The notes beneath the pieces were generated by a model. The model did not search any database. It was given only the letters and a program-made list of their open reading frames with translations, and was not told the origin of the DNA. A stretch of 64,000 nucleotides of DNA. It comes from Litsea cubeba (taxonomy: Eukaryota; Streptophyta; Magnoliopsida; Laurales; Lauraceae). Below, in pieces: positions 20,486-32,582 of the stretch. A program made the translations under genes and the position numbers. Within the stretch, counting starts at the first letter, position 1, and each line of letters opens with the position of its first letter. The DNA is taken from assembly GCA_012931725.1 (NCBI GenBank), contig CM022944.1, positions 11,623,448 through 11,687,447 on the forward strand, read 5' to 3'.

Positions 20486-22714
20486 TCACCAGTAGTCCAT
20501 GCATGAACACAAGCCATCTTTAAAATGGTGGAAACGACTACGATCTCTGGCAATAATCTCCCTATTGAAGATCTTAGAAATGAGCTTTGCTTCTGAATGG
20601 CAATTCCCGCATACGCGGAGGTTCTTCACAATTCGAATCATTGTCCCTGGACTAGTACTGATCAACCCAAAGGCAATCGCTATCTTCTCGCTGTGATAAC
20701 ACAATGCCCCTTCCTTCATGGACTCCATATCATAGAGCACTTCTGAGGTATCCGGTTCATGTCCTGCCAATTCCAACTGGTTGTCTATTTCATCTAGCAT
20801 TTCATAAATCTGGTTGCTCTGTGGATGAGCTTTGTCCCCAACCAGAAATTCATGAACAACACCATCCACCTCGATGGAGCTACACCCAGGCAATTTCTTC
20901 ATTCCCATATCATTTAATCTAGTTCTTATTCTTGCCACGTCATCCCATCTACCAGCTCCTGCATAAATGTTAGATAAAAGTGCATAAACACCAGGGTTTT
21001 CGGGCTCCAATTCAAGAAGCTGACCGGTTACTAATTCAGCCAATTCTACATTGCCATGAACACGACAAGCACCAAGCAAAGATCCCCAGATAGCCCCATC
21101 AGGTTTCATCTCCATCTTCTCCATAAGGTCCTTTGCCTCGTCAAAGAGCCCAGCTCGACTGAGAAGATCTATCATGCATCCATAGTGGTTCAGTTTGGGT
21201 GAGATCTTATAAACCCGGATCATGGAATCAAAATGCTGACGGCCAGCTTCTACCAAACCGGCATGGCTACAAGCAGACAGAATTCCAACAAAGGTGATAT
21301 CATCTGGTTCGAACCCTTCATTGACCATTTTAGAGAAAAGGGCAAGAGCCTTATCTGCATTTCCATGCGAAGCTAGAGCAGAAATCATAGCATTCCAAGA
21401 AGCCAAGGTTTTGACTTCCATTGCCTCAAATAGTTGTTCCGCAGACTTGATACTTCCACATTTAGCATACATGCCAATGAGGCTAGTGTAAAGGGAAGTA
21501 TTGGTTGTGTTACTCATGTTCTTGGCTATATAAGCATGTATCCATTTGCCAAGATCAAGAGCACCCAAGTAAGTACAAGCTGGAAGAACATTCAAGAAGG
21601 TGACCTCATTAGGCTCCTGGTTTGAGAGCTGCATTTGCCTGAACAGGGCCAATGCCTCTTTGTAGCGGCTCAAATGAGTACATCCACCAATCATAACATT
21701 CCATGAGATTTGATCTTTTCGAGGAATTGCATCGAACAATGTGCGAGCCGTCTCCAAGTCCCCGCACTTTGCATACATATCTATGAGAGCATTAACAAGC
21801 CGGATATTTGAACCAAACCCATTGTCTTCTATCCAAGACCGAACCCAATCCCCTATTTCAATAGAACCCAAGTGGGCGCAGGCTGAAAGGACACTAACCA
21901 TTGTGCTTTCATTGGGTTCAACCTTAGCATTCAACATATCTTGGAAAAATTCTAATGCCTCTTTAAACTGACCGGTTTGGGCATACCCAGAAATCATCGC
22001 ATTCCATGACACTACATCCCTCACTGAAATCTCATCAAAAAGTTTACGGGCATCATTCAGATAACCCCGTGAAGCATACCCAGCAATCAACGCCGTGAAA
22101 GAGACCACATCACGGAGAGGACTTTTATCGAACACCCGGCGGGCATCATCCAACTCACCACATTTCACATACATATTAATGAGTGAGGTGTGTACGAAGG
22201 CGTCGGAGTCAAGTCCAAGCTTCAAAACATGCACATGGACCCGTTTCCCTTCGTCTGGGGCAGGAATTTGGGCGCAAGATTTCAAAAGGAAGGGGAAGGT
22301 GTACGAATTTGGCTCGACCCCTGAAAGGAGCATGCGGATGTAGAAGGAGATGGCGAGAATAGGAGTCGGGCTCAGAGAGTAGCCTCGGATGATGGTGTTC
22401 CAGATTATGGGGTTGGGTTCATGGATGGAATTGAAGATGAGGAGAGCGTAGGAGAGGTCGCCGAAGGGGGAGACGGCGCAGAATTCGATGAGCTTGCTTA
22501 GAGAGAATTGGGTGTTGTGGAGGCCAGTTTTGATGAAGTGGGCGTGGGCTTGTTTGATGGTTTGGGTACCTCTGCAAGTGGAGAGGAGAGAAAGAGATGG
22601 GTGGTTTTGGAGGTATTTGTATGGAGGGTCTGAAGAAGGAAGAAAATGGAGAGGGAATGAAGAAGAATAAGAAGAAGTAATTGGAATAGAAGGGGATGAA
22701 AATACAGTTGCCAT
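20486..22714 (-). CDS. OTP82: PLS-DYW pentatricopeptide repeat protein, OTP82-like chloroplast RNA editing factor
   Basis: A single-exon frame of 742 residues, essentially the length of Arabidopsis OTP82 (At1g08070, 741). The Ser/Pro-rich first 30-40 residues look like an organelle transit peptide. PLS-type PPR repeats follow from about residue 60 to 600 (VVSWNAMISGYAQTGQFKEA, LINMYVKCGELDDARRVFDK), then the E/E+ region with LPGCSSIEVDG, and a complete DYW domain ending CSCMDYW. The deaminase-like zinc ligands are present: HSE within YHSEKIAIAFG and CxxCH within VCGNCHSEAKLI. DYW proteins bind specific organelle transcripts through their repeats and catalyse C-to-U editing. Arabidopsis OTP82 edits ndhB and ndhG sites in chloroplasts. 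Orthology is inferred from collinear sequence, including IWNTIIRGYSLSPTPILA and the SPHRDVVS-like region. The first ATG is used. Confidence 0.93.
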   Translation of the reverse strand: MATVFSSPSIPITSSYSSSFPLHFLPSSDPPYKYLQNHPSLSLLSTCRGTQTIKQAHAHFIKTGLHNTQFSLSKLIEFCAVSPFGDLSYALLIFNSIHEPNPIIWNTIIRGYSLSPTPILAISFYIRMLLSGVEPNSYTFPFLLKSCAQIPAPDEGKRVHVHVLKLGLDSDAFVHTSLINMYVKCGELDDARRVFDKSPLRDVVSFTALIAGYASRGYLNDARKLFDEISVRDVVSWNAMISGYAQTGQFKEALEFFQDMLNAKVEPNESTMVSVLSACAHLGSIEIGDWVRSWIEDNGFGSNIRLVNALIDMYAKCGDLETARTLFDAIPRKDQISWNVMIGGCTHLSRYKEALALFRQMQLSNQEPNEVTFLNVLPACTYLGALDLGKWIHAYIAKNMSNTTNTSLYTSLIGMYAKCGSIKSAEQLFEAMEVKTLASWNAMISALASHGNADKALALFSKMVNEGFEPDDITFVGILSACSHAGLVEAGRQHFDSMIRVYKISPKLNHYGCMIDLLSRAGLFDEAKDLMEKMEMKPDGAIWGSLLGACRVHGNVELAELVTGQLLELEPENPGVYALLSNIYAGAGRWDDVARIRTRLNDMGMKKLPGCSSIEVDGVVHEFLVGDKAHPQSNQIYEMLDEIDNQLELAGHEPDTSEVLYDMESMKEGALCYHSEKIAIAFGLISTSPGTMIRIVKNLRVCGNCHSEAKLISKIFNREIIARDRSRFHHFKDGLCSCMDYW

Positions 22715-22814
22715 TGAACTGGTGTTGGTTGAGAGAGATGGTTTGAAAAGCAGTTGATTTTGTATTACCCGCCAAATAAAACGGTCGGGAAGAGGATGAG
22801 ATGAGATTAGGGCC

Positions 22815-22821
22815 TTATATA
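22815..22821 (-). promoter_or_regulatory. Probable TATA box of the OTP82-like gene
   Basis: TATATAA on the minus strand, about 100 bp upstream of the ATG at 22714, in otherwise GC-moderate sequence. Its position suits a leader of about 70 nt. Confidence 0.55.
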
Positions 22822-22829
22822 GGCCGGGT

Positions 22830-23469
22830 GGGGCCCAAGACCCAACTGGCCCGTAAAAATAGAAGTCCTGGGTCGATGGCTAGTGCCAATGGGTCGGGTC
22901 TAGTCCTGATTTCATATGATGATGGGCCCTACTTGGACCCAAATATTACAATTTCCTTATCTAGAATACTTACTTTTGTTTTGAATACACCCACGAGGTA
23001 GTCCTAGGACTGATATCTAGGCTTGGAACTCGATCCGATTCAATAATATTAGGAACTTGTACACACTCAAACTCACACTGGAACAATGTAACCTACTTTC
23101 TAATCTTGTAGAGATTTCTTAGAGAGGTTCAGTTCCCTGCACCTTTTGTATCAAGAGGCTTTTGATATTTTTTTAAATAGGACATGTGATAGAGTTTTCA
23201 GGTCCACTAATTTCATTAGATGCATTTTACTTTTTAGATCTAGAAACTATAAAGTTTAAGTCGACTGTATATTCGTGTCATTGGATGAGATATTTTTTAA
23301 TCTCTTTTTGTTTAGGAAGATGAGATAGTTAATAATAGGGGCATTCAGCGACGGGTCCCTAAACATTTCACTTTATGGCCTTAGATCCACCAAAAAAAGT
23401 CATAGAGCCAAAGGTCCCTCCCACATTTTTTCATACCTGAAATGTCTAATTTACCCTTTCTTTAAATCA
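22830..23469. other. Intergenic, no gene seen
   Basis: PPR gene upstream flank running into AT-rich DNA up to the Helitron border. Confidence 0.4.
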
Positions 23470-23473
23470 CTAG

Positions 23474-23500
23474 TGGGGCCCGGCACGTGCAAGGCACGTG
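23474..23500 (-). other. Helitron 3'-terminal hairpin
   Basis: Two copies of the self-complementary octamer GCACGTGC, separated by three bases, fold into a stem just before the terminal CTAG. Such hairpins are thought to act as the rolling-circle termination signal. Confidence 0.75.
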
Positions 23501-25485
23501 CGGTGTTGAAACAAAATCTGATGTTTGATTTATAGTAGGGCTTGATACAGAGATATGCATGTCTGATACATGTGCAGGGATTATGTGTGTTTAAACCTGT
23601 GAAATTTCAAACACAACTAATTTCATATTTTTTGAGAGCTTATCTTTAGAAGATTTGGATAAAAATTCAAAAGAGCAGGATGTATTTTATAAGAATTGGC
23701 GAGATATATGTAATGAGTATCCAATCTATACCATATTGTTTCTGAAATAAATCGAAGATAAATAAATGTATATTCAAAAAAAAAATTTACATTTGCAATC
23801 AATCAAAAATCTGACATGGTATCACTTTGTTTGTATCTATGAGCAAAACATGACATGAATCTTTGCAAAAGCTGAAAGGTCATGGCTGAAACAAGAGCAA
23901 GATGCATGATGAGTTTGGCTGTAGGAAGCAGGAGGAAGAGCTACATTGGAGCATAGAGGGCAACATGTCAAGCAAAGCATCTCAATCTTCAAATTGAAGA
24001 TAGTTAATATCTCAATCTTCAAATTGAAGATAGTTAAGGCATATTTGTTTAGTCAGAATGAATTTGTAGGATTTCTAACCAAAGAGTTCATGTGACAGTG
24101 GATAAAATTGTATAATTAAAGGTGAATATCCACAAGGATTACATCCTAGAAAAGAAATGGTGCCATCTATATATCCACATCAGATTATTTCTGACTTGTT
24201 CAATACACATGTAATAATAAGTATGCAAACAAATCTAAATAGTGAATATCCATAAGAAGAAATACAAGAGATAGAAGTTTACCTTCTGAATGTGTTTCCT
24301 TAAAATAGATTATAAACGCTCAAGTGGATGATGCATAAAAAATGTTAAACAGAAATGAATCTGGATTTGTTTTAGGAATTATTGGCTGAGACTTAAGTTG
24401 TTGTGTTTCATACAAACAATGAGAAGAAAAAAATACAATGCACAACACAGTTACCTCATATATTTGTAATTAACTGAACCATAGAATAATCAGCTATAAC
24501 GAACGATAAGTGAGTATAAACAAGTAAATACCATGATTAACTTGTAAATCTGTAAACAAGATTTAGCCATATCAGATATGATGGCAAGATTAAGAGTAGT
24601 GCTAAAAATCATTTCAGTGCATTCATTCATTTCCATTTTACTTTATTGCTTTAGTAATATCAGTGGATGCAATTATGGGATGTATGGGTATGGGAATAGG
24701 GTATTTATTAACCGTTTTAAGCAAAAAATGATTACTTAGCTCTAGATACATGGTAGTTCATAAGAATTTGAAATGGAATGGAAGTGTGCTTCTCTTAACT
24801 CTTAAGTATGAATAGATGGCATGTTATGAAGGCAAAGGCATGTTTTTTCCTTGTGCTGAGATGGTTTAATTAGGGTTCTGTTGCAGCTAATCTGTTTTAT
24901 GTTGACAGTGACATCTAAATTTCCACCTAAAATTTAGTGTCAAAGAAGCAGTATTTTACATTGAAATAGAACAATATCTATTTAAGAAGTGAAATAGAAG
25001 ATCTTCTATAATACAACTCAAAATAAATTTATACAGCAGAAAATTGTCAATACATAGACAAATTTAAAATTCTATCAGAGAATCAAAATCGCAAAAAAAC
25101 CTAATAATCTTACACACAATCAGTAAAAAAAATGCTCTAAATCCAGCTATTAGACTTGTAAAATAGAAGAGTTTAGAAGTGAAGACCGACCGAAAAGCAT
25201 ATGGGTCATTCTTCAGGGTCGACGGCAAACTCTTTGTGTTCATAGTTATGAAAATTATAAATGGTGATAACATATAAGGACAAGCAAACCCATGATTTGT
25301 GACATATAGTAGTTTCAAGTATAAGTGCAAAACTAAGCAAAGAAAGCTGACTTCTTATTTACAAGAGTTAGCATATTAGACAATGAAGTTCTTACATTAC
25401 TTTACTTTTTTACATAGCAGGCAAAAGTGTAGTGAAACTTTTAACAAAGGTAAATATTTACAGAACATAGTTTCTGACAAACTAT

Positions 25486-27588
25486 CTATATTTGGCTATC
25501 TGTACGGATGTCATCAATTGATAGAACTGTGAAGTTAACTACTGAGCCATAGTGATAGGCTTTCTGAAAGATATGTTCTTGCCCATTGAATTTATTGACA
25601 ACATCTTCAATATCATCGACGCGACCCTAGAATTAAAAGAAAGTGTAAGTTTATTTTCTACTTGTAAGATATGTAGGCACTTATATGAATGTGAATTTGA
25701 TAGTAATTATACCTCTTCAAAAAGATTCATCATTTGAATTGGTGTGCATGAAGTCAATTTCTTTAATTCATTTCCAAACAGTGTGGCTGAGATGGTTCCT
25801 GTAGAGTCAGATAGATTTGCTACAACTCTAAACTTGAGAATTGAAGATAGTAATTAGTAATAAAAATTCATGAAAGATAGTTTTATATAATTGGAAATTG
25901 TCATACCATGGCTGTGCAGTAGCGTCTTTATTAGGACATGAACATGAAATTGCATCGTTATGCTTTGCTACTGTTTTCTTCTTACAATTACTGTAGCCCA
26001 TGTACCAAAACTTTTGTTGTAGATCATGTATCAAAATTGATCTTTTTATTAAAAAAACAGCATCCTGAAAATAAGGATTTATGTTATTAAATCATGGTTA
26101 AAAATAAGAGATATGGATAAACAAATAATATTGATTTAAAAGGATCTTAAGCTAGTCAATTAAGTACCAATTTTTCTGATGTAAGAACCTCATGAATATC
26201 TACGGTTGCTGTTTTTGATGTACTTGCAGTGCTAGTATGATGCTTGTTTTTTCGTAATTGATTAAGGTCATCCTCATGATTTGAACACCTAGCAAAGAAT
26301 AAATCATTGTAATAAATGATTAAGTTGTTATTTTATATTATTATGATGAAATGTTTTATGAGTACCATGTGCGTAATAAAGTAGCTTCTGGTATTTGTGG
26401 GTCTATGATAATTGTTGAAGAAGCTCTTGTATTTAACCCTGCTATTCCTGAGAGAAAATGATCAGCATGTTAAAATATTTATTTACAAAAATCATAATAA
26501 TACATTTGTTATTTACATACCATTATAAATTGATAACTTCGTCCGTGTGACAATAATTAATAATGGGTTTTGTATTGAGTGCTTCTGATAGAGCTTCAAT
26601 CTCTGTTGGTGTTGTTCCATGTTGATAGAATGATCTACGTTAAACTAAGAATTGTAGGAGCAAAATATTAATAGAAGAAGTTATTAGGATATAGTAGAGA
26701 AAGTTTGTGAGAAGGTAGATGATATACTTGGAATCTGCTAGCACTAACTGTTGAAGTGTTAGTGTCTCTGATTTCACTATCTTTGGGGGTAAGATCTCCA
26801 AAACTACTGCAATTATGTCCGCAATATTGTATGATTTAAAGTAAGTATTTGTTAAATAGTTTTATAATAACAAATGGGATCTTAATGACTAAAGTTGAGA
26901 TAAATTTTTTTTATTGTATGGATGCAGATAGAGGAAAAATAATATTTGTGTAAAATTCGTTTACCTATTTCTGCTTCTGAATTAGAATTACTGATGTCAG
27001 ATAATGGAATGAAGTTGTAAGTATTTCCTTTGATGTCTTCTCCTTCTTCTTCTATGACCTCTTCAACATGAGATTGATTATTTATAAACCATTGAAATTT
27101 TGTATCTCAAAATTTATATTCTGGACGAGCTAGGCGAATAGACACATTTGATATATAGTAACTCTTTAATACAGTAAATGTGTCTTCAAAGAAATCAATA
27201 TCATTATCAAAGATTGTGGCCCGTACTCTTTTTCCCTGCATATATTTGAAATTTATCTACTTTTAAATGATTAAGATATTAGAAAAAAAATTGTAAGATA
27301 AAATTGGTCAATCTTTTAGCAATATTTTTTATAAACTAATGTGGTTTATAGAAGAAATACATGATATATATATAAAATCATGGTGGAACACAAGATATAT
27401 ATATATATATATATATATGATGGCCTATTTACCTCAGCGTCACTAAATATTAGATTTTGATATCTTTTAGCCCCATTTCGTGACCAACGAACATTGCTTT
27501 TCTCATTGACTTTTACTTTTACCTGCCAATTGGTTGTATGGTTTGTTATATCTAGAATCTTCTGACAATCTCTAGGCATTTTCTTCAA
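25486..27588 (-). pseudogene. RPA1-like (replication protein A 70 kDa) gene of the Helitron, with an internal stop
   Basis: Clear exons with GT-AG borders: 27588-27433 (WQVKVKVNEKSNVRWSRNG..NLIFSDAE), 27235 onward (GKRVRATIFDNDIDFFEDTF, YYISNVSIRLARPEYKF), 26064-25907 (zinc-ribbon-like, FWYMGYSNCKKK), 25832-25713 (FRVVANLSDSTGTISATLFG) and 25626-25486 (GRVDDIEDVVNKFNGQEHIF, ending in TAG). These match the OB-fold A and C-terminal domain of plant RPA1-like proteins, which bind single-stranded DNA and are often carried by plant Helitrons. A TGA at 27107-27109 interrupts the second exon while the same frame continues open beyond it (FQWFINNQSHVEEV). One ligand of the zinc ribbon is changed (YSNC where CxxC is usual). 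Both point to a decayed copy. Confidence 0.8.
27393..27419. repeat. (TA)n microsatellite
   Basis: Uninterrupted TA repeat of about 13 units inside the RPA1-like pseudogene intron. Confidence 0.9.
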
Positions 27589-27834
27589 CCTGTAGAGAGA
27601 ACAATTGAAACATTAATTAGACATGATTAGAGAATTAACACTTTTTGCATGTGTGAAAATAATGGATTTGTGTATATTAGGAAATAAAGCATGAATTAAG
27701 ACTTTGCATATGTGAAAATAAGGGATTTGTGTGTATTAGGAAATAAAGCATATATACCGATCAAAATTGTTGCTATTTAAAATTACCTGTAATAATATTA
27801 GTTGTTAAAGACAATTGGCAAGTGTTAGTACTTC

Positions 27835-28295
27835 TTAGTATACAACATTTGAAGTATATGTATTTTCTGGTGTGTCATCTATGTCCCGTTTAAGAAGAAC
27901 TTTTACAGTAGCTGCTGTTTTTGCTCTGGATAGGGCAACATATAATTGACCGTGTGAAAAGACTGGCTGTGGAAGATATATCCTTACATGTTCCAATGTT
28001 TGCCCTTGTGCTTTGTTGATCGTCATTGCAAAACTTAAACGAACTGGAAATTGTTTCCTTCTGAACATGAATGGATACTTATCATTTTCAGCTGGCTGGA
28101 GTGGAATTCTTGGCGAGAAAACTCTTTTTCCATGATAGTGACCAACAATTATTTCTGCATCAATAAGATATGTTGAGAATCTTCGACATACTAACCGTGT
28201 CCCATTGCATAATCCTGTAGGCGGATCAATATTTCGAAGCAATATTATTAGAGAATTGACTTTTAGTATCAACTCATGATCAGAAAATCTCTGTT
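27835..28295 (-). pseudogene. C-terminal remnant of a Helitron Rep/PIF1-like helicase
   Basis: The frame reads SDHELILKVNSLIILLRNID, CNGTRLVCRR, then FPVRLSFAMTINKAQGQTL and FSHGQLYVALSRAKT. These are the last helicase motifs of the PIF1 (superfamily 1) domain found in Helitron transposases and in Pif1 itself; the INKAQGQTL and YVALSR motifs are diagnostic. A possible splice acceptor (GAACAG) lies at about 28296. Only about 150 of the usual 1,300 or more residues remain; the Rep nuclease with its HUH motif is absent. It is upstream of, and collinear with, the RPA1-like pseudogene on the same strand. Confidence 0.85.
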
Positions 28296-28424
28296 CAATT
28301 AATAAAATTTGGATAATGTTGGAATTTTAGAATTTCAAAATGCCCAAAAGGAGGCATTTTCAGATTCTGACCCACCTTCTAGCATTTATGAATTAAAAAA
28401 ATCTGGAGACTTTTTGGTGGAACT

Positions 28425-28833
28425 TCGGTGCACTCAATTTTTAAAGATGGGCCCATGTATCATAATTTTTAAAGATGGGCCCCAAATTAGAATTATTAAA
28501 AAGTGGGTTTCATATTTGTAATTTCTAAAAATGGGACCCAATTACCTCCGGTTTCTAAAAGTAGGCCCTTGTTAGAATTCAATGCACTACAAAAGGTGGG
28601 CCCAAGTTGTAATTCCTATGAAGGTGGGCCCCATATTCTAATTCCTAATTAATGTGGGTCCCATGTTCTAATTTATGAAGGTGGGTCCCATGTACAACAA
28701 TTTCTAGGTCGTTCCTTATTGCAATTCCTAAAGATGAACTCACATTGTAATTCCTAAGTATGGGTCCAATGTTCACAAGCACAGAAGGTAGGCCACATTT
28801 AAATTCCTAGAAAGGCGGGTACCATGTGCTGCG
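28425..28833. repeat. Degenerate minisatellite rich in GTGGGCCC, left part
   Basis: Units of about 35-45 bp of the form AAAGGTGGGCCCATGTTSTA followed by ATTCCTA occur at least nine times with many changes. The array resumes at 29560, on the far side of two MITE copies. Confidence 0.65.
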
Positions 28834-29155
28834 GGGTCCAACTAGTAACCCATCCAAACCTAGCAACCAATAGGGAACCTCTTAATAGTCTCTAATCCCA
28901 ATGATTGGCACACATCCGAATGGACTAAACCGTTAGATTGAGGGTTGAATATTTTTTTTAAATATGAAGCCATTAAACTTGTAGGCTACGGATGAGGGGG
29001 TTAGGCGCATGGGTTTGGAGTCAAACTTGATACTTAGGGTAGTCTCACATAGATCTTTCCATCCCCCTAGTCCCATTCATTAATGTGGCCCACAATTAGG
29101 CCCATAAAAAAGTTCTCATATAATATGTGAGAACTAGTTCTCACCTGAATCTTAC
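28834..29155. mobile_element. MITE of the GAGAACTAGTTCTCAC family, copy 2 (left end missing)
   Basis: The interior and right end match the copy at 29168-29545; the right end reads TGTGAGAACTAGTTCTCACC. The left inverted repeat is absent: the sequence begins GGGGTCCAACTAGTAACCC directly after minisatellite DNA. Confidence 0.65.
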
Positions 29156-29167
29156 CGTTTCTAAAAG

Positions 29168-29545
29168 GGAAATATTCAAGTGAGAACTAGTTCTCACTTA
29201 TTATATGAGAACTTTTTTTCGGTGCTCAACTAGCAGTCCATTCAAACCTAGTAACCAATAGGGAACCCCTTGATAGTCACTAATCACAAAGATTGGCACA
29301 CATCCGAATGGACTGAACCGTTGGATTGAGGGTTGAATACTTTTTTGAATATGAAGTCATTAAACTTGTAGGCTACGGATGATGGGATTATGGGTATGGG
29401 TTTGGAGTCAAACTTGATACTTAGGGTGGTCTCACATAGATTTTTTCATCCACCCTGGTCCCATTCCCAAATGGGGCCCACAATTAGGCCCATAAAAAAG
29501 CACTCATATAATATGTGAGAACTAGTTCTCACCTGAATATTATCG
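29168..29545. mobile_element. MITE of the GAGAACTAGTTCTCAC family, copy 3 (complete)
   Basis: Terminal inverted repeats of about 45 bp: left ATATTCAAGTGAGAACTAGT followed by TCTCAC and TATTATATGAGAACTTTTTT. The right end is its complement (ATATAATATGTGAGAACTAG followed by TTCTCACCTGAATAT). About 375 bp, non-coding. The termini contain the palindrome GAGAACTAGTTCTC. Confidence 0.75.
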
Positions 29546-29559
29546 TTTCTAAAATAGGT

Positions 29560-29890
29560 CTCATATTGTAATTTCTAAAGGTGAGCCCATGTATGCTAAT
29601 TCCTAAATGTGGGCTCACATTGTAATTTCTAACGGCAGGTCTGATGTTTACAATGGCAAAAGGTGGCATGCCGTTTAATTCCTATAAAGGTAGGCCCCAT
29701 GCACAACAATTCCTCAAGGTGAATCCATGTTTTAATTCGAAAAGGTGGGACTATGTAAAAGTTCCTAATGGTGGACCCAAGTTTCAATTCCTATAAAGGA
29801 GGGCCCATGTTTGGATTCCTTCCAATGTTATGTAATTTCTAAAGGTGAGGCCTATGTACAACAATTCATAAAAGTGGATCCATAGAAATG
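29560..29890. repeat. Degenerate minisatellite rich in GTGGGCCC, right part
   Basis: Same loose unit as at 28425-28833, interrupted by the MITEs. Confidence 0.6.
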
Positions 29891-30793
29891 GAGAATGAAA
29901 AAACAATTAGACATTTGTCAAATGGGAAAGTAATCTCTAGCCACGGCCCACTTTACCGCAAACTTTACCAGCTCTCACTTTTTTTTTACTCATAAAACTT
30001 AGGTAACATGTAGTAAAGTAAGATAAAAAAAAAACGCCCACACAAACTTTCTCTCACTTTACTTTACCTCATATAAAACAAACACAAATATTACTTCACC
30101 ACTTACTTTATCTCACCTTTACTGTTGATGTGACCTTTAATTCACCTTGACTTTACCACACTTGTAAACAAACATCCACTATGTGAAAAGTTGACCAGGG
30201 CCAGCATTCGAGCGACATTTTGATCAACATTGGCGCATCACCAGATGAGAAAAGTTGGCAATTGGTCCAGTTGGAATGGATTTGACTTGGGTTGAGCGCC
30301 GACTGTAACATATATACACTCAACTTGAATCTTGACCTATTTTTTTAATTAGGCTGAAAATCTGAGCCATAATTTTTAATTGAGAAAGGGGGGAATAGGT
30401 TTTGTTGGGCTTGGCCTGTCATCATAGTGGAACCAGTAGTGTTGGGTTGGTCTGATTGGTGGGTTAAATAGAAAGAGTAAACTCATTACAAACCCAACCC
30501 ATTGATGATAAAGCCAGAAATTAAATGTCAACCTGAAGACATGTCAATTACTGGGTTTAGTTTTCCAGTTAGTGGGCCAGATTAGGAAATGCCACCATAT
30601 ATATATATATATATATAAATATGGACCCTATCTCATTTTCATCTACATTACTGGATTAATTATCATAATGAGAAATGACCCTAGCTACCTTCGGCAATGG
30701 AGCTCCTACTATTCCATCAGCGCATTATATTATAGGCCCTCCCATGAGTTTGCATATGGTAGGCTTTTACTCTCTTCATTTATTTGACTCTTA
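29891..30793. other. Intergenic, no gene seen
   Basis: AT-rich sequence with a short (TA)n run at about 30599-30616 and no supportable gene. Confidence 0.4.
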
Positions 30794-31057
30794 GCCCATG
30801 TTTGGCATATCTATTTTCAGCCTCTATTTGTCTAAATGTCTAAAGCGGACAGAGGTTATAAAAATAAGAGCGTTTGGCACAACAATCTGGCCTCTGTCCA
30901 TTTTAGATATTTAGAGGCAAATCCTCTAAAATCCAAATGCTCAAAAAGTGGGCAGCTGAAAAATAGAGCTTTTGCCTCTTCTTTGTATAGCTCTTTTTTT
31001 TATGGCTCTACTTTTGCTAGGTCTGTCAGAAAAAGAGTAGAGATACCAAACATGGCC
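30794..31057. mobile_element. Tourist/Harbinger-like MITE, 264 bp
   Basis: Inverted ends GCCCATGTTTGGCATATCT and, on the minus strand, GGCCATGTTTGGTATCTCT. They are flanked by TTA (30791-30793 and 31058-31060). The 85-residue open frame crossing it is not a gene. Confidence 0.75.
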
Positions 31058-31060
31058 TTA

Positions 31061-32582
31061 ATCTTATTCTACTCCACCCTTAGTACAAATTAACAAACAC
31101 ACCAAAAGTTTCTTCACTTTGAATGATTTTCCTTCGTCATATTATTGGTTACAGGCAATCAAATTAATGACCCGCGAAGCTGAACTTAGATAATTGACTA
31201 TTTTGAGTATGCCAAAGGCCAACTTGCCACTCTATAACCCCAATCGATTTTTTGGTAGAAATACAACCCCAAGATTGATAGGTGAGAAGTGAGAGTTTAT
31301 CTCAATGCCAAACTTCAAACTTTTTTTTTTTCCAAGCAGTACTAATTCATCTATGTAATATATTAAAAAAGCATTCCCTTACGACCAGGATGTAATCCCA
31401 CAAGGCTCCGAATTACAGACAGGCCCATGAAAAAGGACATTGATCTGTTTTTCCACATCCCCCAACCCATTGCGCAGGGACAGGAGAACATCTTCCCAAA
31501 ATTAGTTGGACTGAGCTTTGATATATTGAGATGCATGGCCAGTGCAAGAGTGAACAAAAGTCACACAACTTGAAAACTTTCATGCTCGATCTGCTCAACT
31601 GTATGTACATAATTTCTCTCCCTCTACTTATTAATCCGGCGTTTTACACTTTACAGTTGTCAACTCTATTTTTGGTCCCTTAAAGTGGAATGCCTCACAC
31701 TTCACACGTGCCATCTAGTCCAGTCTGCCTTGGACAAACATCCCTGAAAAAGAAAATTATTAAGAGCTTTTCTTTTTGATAACCAAGAGTATGTGCCCTA
31801 GAAATATGAGAGAGAGAGAGAGAGAGAGAGAGTATGTGAGAGATTAGGGATGGGGAACTGGGCCAAGAGGGTGACACTCAGCATCAAAAGATGGGTGCCC
31901 AAAAGAAAAATAAAGGAGGGAATTTTTATCATTGTGAGATGACGTCGTTCGTTTAAACCCACGACCAGGGCACGTGCATGCAACTCAAAACTACATATCC
32001 TCAATTCACATAGATTTGCTAATAACCACATGAGTTGTATTTATAGGGTAGGCAAAACGTTTTACCTTGTATCTAGTGTATATAGTTTGTTCAAACTTAT
32101 ATATAATGAAGGTGGGGGAATGAATACATGAGATATGTAAAATATCAATCTCATTAGATTATTCTAATTTATTAATTTATAATTTTTTAATTAATATATT
32201 ATTTTTATAAGATTTTTTTTTTCCATTTCAATCCAATGGTGAGTAATTAATAGTTTGATGAAAGTTAAATTTGTGCCTGTGACAACTTAGGAGTGGGTAC
32301 TTTGTGTGAGGGAAATAACATGGCCATGAGGTGGTCTAGGTGGCCCGGCCGGCCATTACATGTACAAAAGAAACTGATACTCATGAAGATTGAAAAGGAT
32401 CAGGTTTGAGTTGGATCTATGATGTACTCAGATTGCGACTGAACAAGTTAGATGGGACCCATGTCAGGACCTGAGTCCTAGGCTCAGGATCAGTATATCT
32501 ATACTCAATTTCCTAGAATCTGATGTTGAACTCCCGTGCCTGGACTTTGAATCTGAATAGATTGACATATATATATATATGA
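31061..32582. other. Intergenic, no gene seen
   Basis: Includes a (GA)n run at about 31808-31832. No recognised coding region. Confidence 0.4.

Larger units (their letters stand above)
23470..28300 (-). mobile_element. Decayed autonomous-type Helitron (5' part lost)
   Basis: On the minus strand the element ends ...CCCCACTAG followed by T. Nine bases upstream is a hairpin with 8-bp arms, GCACGTGC-CTT-GCACGTGC. A 3' hairpin followed by CTRR and a target T is the Helitron signature. Inside, in the order usual for plant Helitrons, are the C-terminus of a Rep/PIF1-type helicase (27835-28295) and an RPA1-like gene (25486-27588), both on the minus strand. The Rep domain, most of the helicase and the 5'-TC end are missing; the right border near 28300 is approximate. 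Long AT-rich non-coding sequence fills 23520-25480. Confidence 0.78.

Noticed and set aside
22419..22775. 118-residue minus-strand frame overlapping the PPR start
   Set aside because: An alternative frame of the same region; the PPR frame has family similarity from its N-terminus and this one has none.
29891..30190. Possible further MITE with TTTACC/GGTAAA-rich ends
   Set aside because: I could not define inverted ends or a target duplication.
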